A stretch of 64,000 bases of DNA. Origin: Tetranychus cinnabarinus (Eukaryota; Arthropoda; Arachnida; Trombidiformes; Tetranychidae). This document shows, piece by piece, positions 62,095 to 64,000 of the stretch (position 1 is its first letter; the number at the start of each line of letters is the position of its first letter). Under the pieces are notes generated by a model. It made no database searches, was not told the DNA's origin, and saw nothing but the letters and a program-made list of their open reading frames with translations. The position numbers and the translations under genes are program-made. The DNA is taken from NCBI GenBank assembly GCA_022266195.1, contig WHVY01000004.1, forward strand, positions 9,255,501 to 9,319,500. Reading direction: 5' to 3'.

Positions 62095-62420
62095 ATATCT
62101 GTATTCAACGACCCAACTTAATGTAATTTTTCTTAGCAAACTCTTTCTCTTTCATTTGTATAATGAATCTGCAAGTTTTCATATTGTCTTCTTAAATAAA
62201 TGCTCATCATAATTTGAAAAAATTTAAACATTCATTTTGTTAACTTTAATCACATGATGTAAAAGCTGAAGGTTAACCCAATAGTTTCAAAAGTTTCAGT
62301 CTTTGTTCTATGAAAATAAAAGTATTAAAATTGAAAAAAATGTTCTTTCACTGATTCTTCATGATCACCAATGTTAATTTTTGTAAAAGGTCAGTTTTTA
62401 GTGAAAATTTTGAAAAAACC
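62095..62420 (+). other. C-D spacer, part of a tandem unit of about 1.4 kb
   Basis: The 3' UTR and spacer of gene C closely match those of gene D (63488-63800). Shared words include atctgtattcaac, cttaatgtaatttttcttag, tttaatcacatgatgta and gttaaccca. The two genes are therefore direct tandem duplicates. Confidence 0.75.
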
Positions 62421-62611
62421 ATTCTTGGATTTGTAGCTTAAGTTAAAGTTTTACACTGTTTACTTTAGTGTCCAAATGAGTCCAACCCCTTTATTTTCGG
62501 CCAATAATCTAGTTCTTTGCTTGGTTCTTAACCTTTTCAAATTTGTCAGTTTTACTTTTGCTTTCAGTGCAAACGTTTCCTGTTCCTAGACACACATTGA
62601 TACTTGCTGGA
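62421..62611 (+). promoter_or_regulatory. promoter and leader of gene D (distal class II)
   Basis: Distal words attcttggatttgtag, ttaaagttttac and tttagtgtccaaatgagtcc are shared with A and E. Proximal: ccaat at 62501-62505, TCAGT at 62546-62550 (45 nt apart), then ttgctttcag. The leader is shorter than in C by about 8 nt, which breaks the upstream open frame seen in C. Confidence 0.6.
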
Positions 62612-63487
62612 ATGGCACAACAGAGTAACAAACCTAAAAGTAAGTTTCTTTTTTTTTGTTTTAACTTAAGATAAATTTTCACTCTTTACCTTTCATTTCC
62701 CTCAGTTACTTTCAAAGTGAAGCATTTTGATGAATATCACGATATAGTTATTGATTGGAATGAGGATAGAAATCGTTATAACTACCAGCAAGTATTTGAT
62801 CAGGTAAGTCTGACATTAAACCTTTGGACAGTAACTCATTATTTATACATTTATAGTTGGAATCGATAACTGGAGTACCAAGTAGATACACGAGTTCTTT
62901 TTCTGTCCCAAGACCCGACGAAGTTAACCGGCCCTATACCATTGCATGCCACTTCTACAACCTGAAAGCGTAATTTTACATTTTTCTTTTTGTAATCATT
63001 CAGCTTAGCATTTATATTATTGCTGCTAAACTTTTTCCATAGATACAGCTCTGGTTTGCTGCCACATTTGGGCCCTCGTTTTCGCTACAGTTATATCGAA
63101 AGCCCATTAATTGTTGATGGCGAGCGTTATCACCTCGAATACTATGCTAACTATTCTCATAGAGTTTCCAAACGTATAAGTATGGGGTATTCTCTAGTAA
63201 AAGAAAGATACGTTACTGACGAAGCCTTCAGTCGAGATTTCTGTCAACATCAATGCACTGAAAGTCACTTTAAAAGGTTAAAAGATCTCGTTAGCAATAA
63301 TGAAATGAGTGCGAAAATTGCGCCGCTTGTCCAGCCTTTAATGGAAAGAAATTTGTATCGAGGAGCGGAAAATATTTTCAGAGAGTTCAATGTTGAACAA
63401 TATTTGCGTGTAACTTGTGTTGAGGAGCGCAGTGAAGAAATTGAAGAGAATGGTCATGATGATCTTTATCTAAGAAACCGAGGTTAA
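62612..63487 (+). CDS. family gene D: four-exon orphan protein, 227 residues
   Basis: Exons 62612-62639, 62706-62803, 62857-62969 and 63043-63487; phases 1, 0, 2; introns 66, 53 and 73 nt. Exon 1 is one codon shorter and exon 3 two codons longer than in the other copies, but all phases are kept. Exon 2 again carries KVKHFDEYHDIVIDWN; exon 3 starts LESITGVP and then diverges. Exon 4 matches gene C (DGERYHLEY, HRVSKRIS, a helix around LVSNNEMSAKI). The first cysteine of the paired motif is replaced by phenylalanine (AFSRDFCQHQC). C-terminus LYLRNRG, with Asn for the usual Thr. AATAAA at 63551-63556. Intact, function unknown. Confidence 0.85.
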
Positions 63488-63800
63488 TTATCTGTATTCA
63501 ACTTAATGTAATTTTTCTTAGTAATCTCTTCTTTCCATTATTTTTGTATTAATAAATTTGCAAGTTTTCATTTCCTTGTATCAATTTGTAATCATAATTT
63601 GAATAAAATTTTAAACATTCATTCTGTCACCTTTAATCACATGATGTAGAAGCTGAAAGTTAACCCAAAAGTTTCAATCTTTGTCATATGAAAATGAAAG
63701 TATTAAATCACAATAAAATGTTCTTCTACACATTTTTAATGATGAATGTTAAATTTTTAAAACTCCCCGGTCAATTCTTAGTAAAAATTTTGAAAAAACT
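63488..63800 (+). other. D-E spacer, repeat of the C-D spacer
   Basis: Same order of words as at 62095-62420, including tttaatcacatgatgta and gaaagtattaaa, with small insertions and deletions. Confidence 0.7.
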
Positions 63801-64000
63801 ATTCTTGGATTAGTAGCTTAAGTTAAAGTTTTACAGCTGTTTCCTTTAGTGTCCAAATAAGTTCAACTCCTTGTTTTCGGCCAATAGTTCTTTGCTTGGT
63901 TCTCAACCTTTTCAAATTTGTCAGTTTTACTTTTGCTTTCAGTTTAAACCTTTAACTATTCCACGTGCTTCCTGTTCATAGACACATATTGATACTAGTT
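63801..64000 (+). promoter_or_regulatory. promoter and leader of a fifth family gene (E), cut by the right edge
   Basis: Class II distal words (attcttggatta, tttagtgtccaaataag), ccaat at 63881-63885, TCAGT at 63921-63925, ttgctttcag, and the leader word agacacatattgatactagtt at the last bases. By comparison with A and D, the start codon should lie within about five bases beyond the window, so a fifth gene probably begins there. Confidence 0.7.

Overview
The window is AT-rich eukaryotic DNA with GT-AG introns, long intergenic stretches and Tc1/mariner elements. The one gene I can name is an ephrin whose receptor-binding domain reads like the arthropod ortholog, so an arthropod is the best guess. 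A mite or other chelicerate is possible, but the sequence alone does not settle it. Most of the window is non-coding, and many open frames are chance products of AT-rich or TTC-rich sequence.

Left part (1-18 kb): the 3' half of an ephrin gene on the + strand, with two exons at 15071-15425 and 17037-17686. It covers the second half of the Eph-binding domain, a long Ser/Thr/Asn-rich stalk and a single membrane segment with a very short tail. The first half of the domain and the signal peptide were not found. The 15 kb upstream hold only low-confidence open frames.

Middle (18-37 kb): mostly featureless. It contains a decayed mariner (23921-25231) that sits at the possible stop codon of a weakly supported two-exon minus-strand gene (27008-25231), plus two weak open frames.

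Family locus 1 (35.7-43.6 kb): two intact four-exon genes (A 38088-38949, B 41436-42324) of an unrecognised family of about 217 residues. An orphan copy of their 3' flank lies to the left. An intact Tc1/mariner element (43692-45082), with 144-bp perfect terminal inverted repeats and an open transposase, lies just downstream.

Repeat-rich part (47.6-57.6 kb): a mosaic of foldback elements, duplicated modules and a 290-bp inverted-repeat pair 2.8 kb apart, probably remnants of an undescribed non-autonomous repeat family.

Family locus 2 (61-64 kb): two more intact members (C 61209-62094, D 62612-63487) and the promoter of a fifth (E) cut by the right edge, in tandem at about 1.4-kb spacing. All members share intron positions and phases, a CCAAT box about 45 nt upstream of a TCAGT initiator-like motif, an exon 2-3 segment that reads like a ubiquitin-type beta-grasp domain, and the C-terminus R(T/N)RG. 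The distal promoters fall into two classes that cut across the coding subfamilies. This family is the best candidate here for an undescribed system; its function is unknown.
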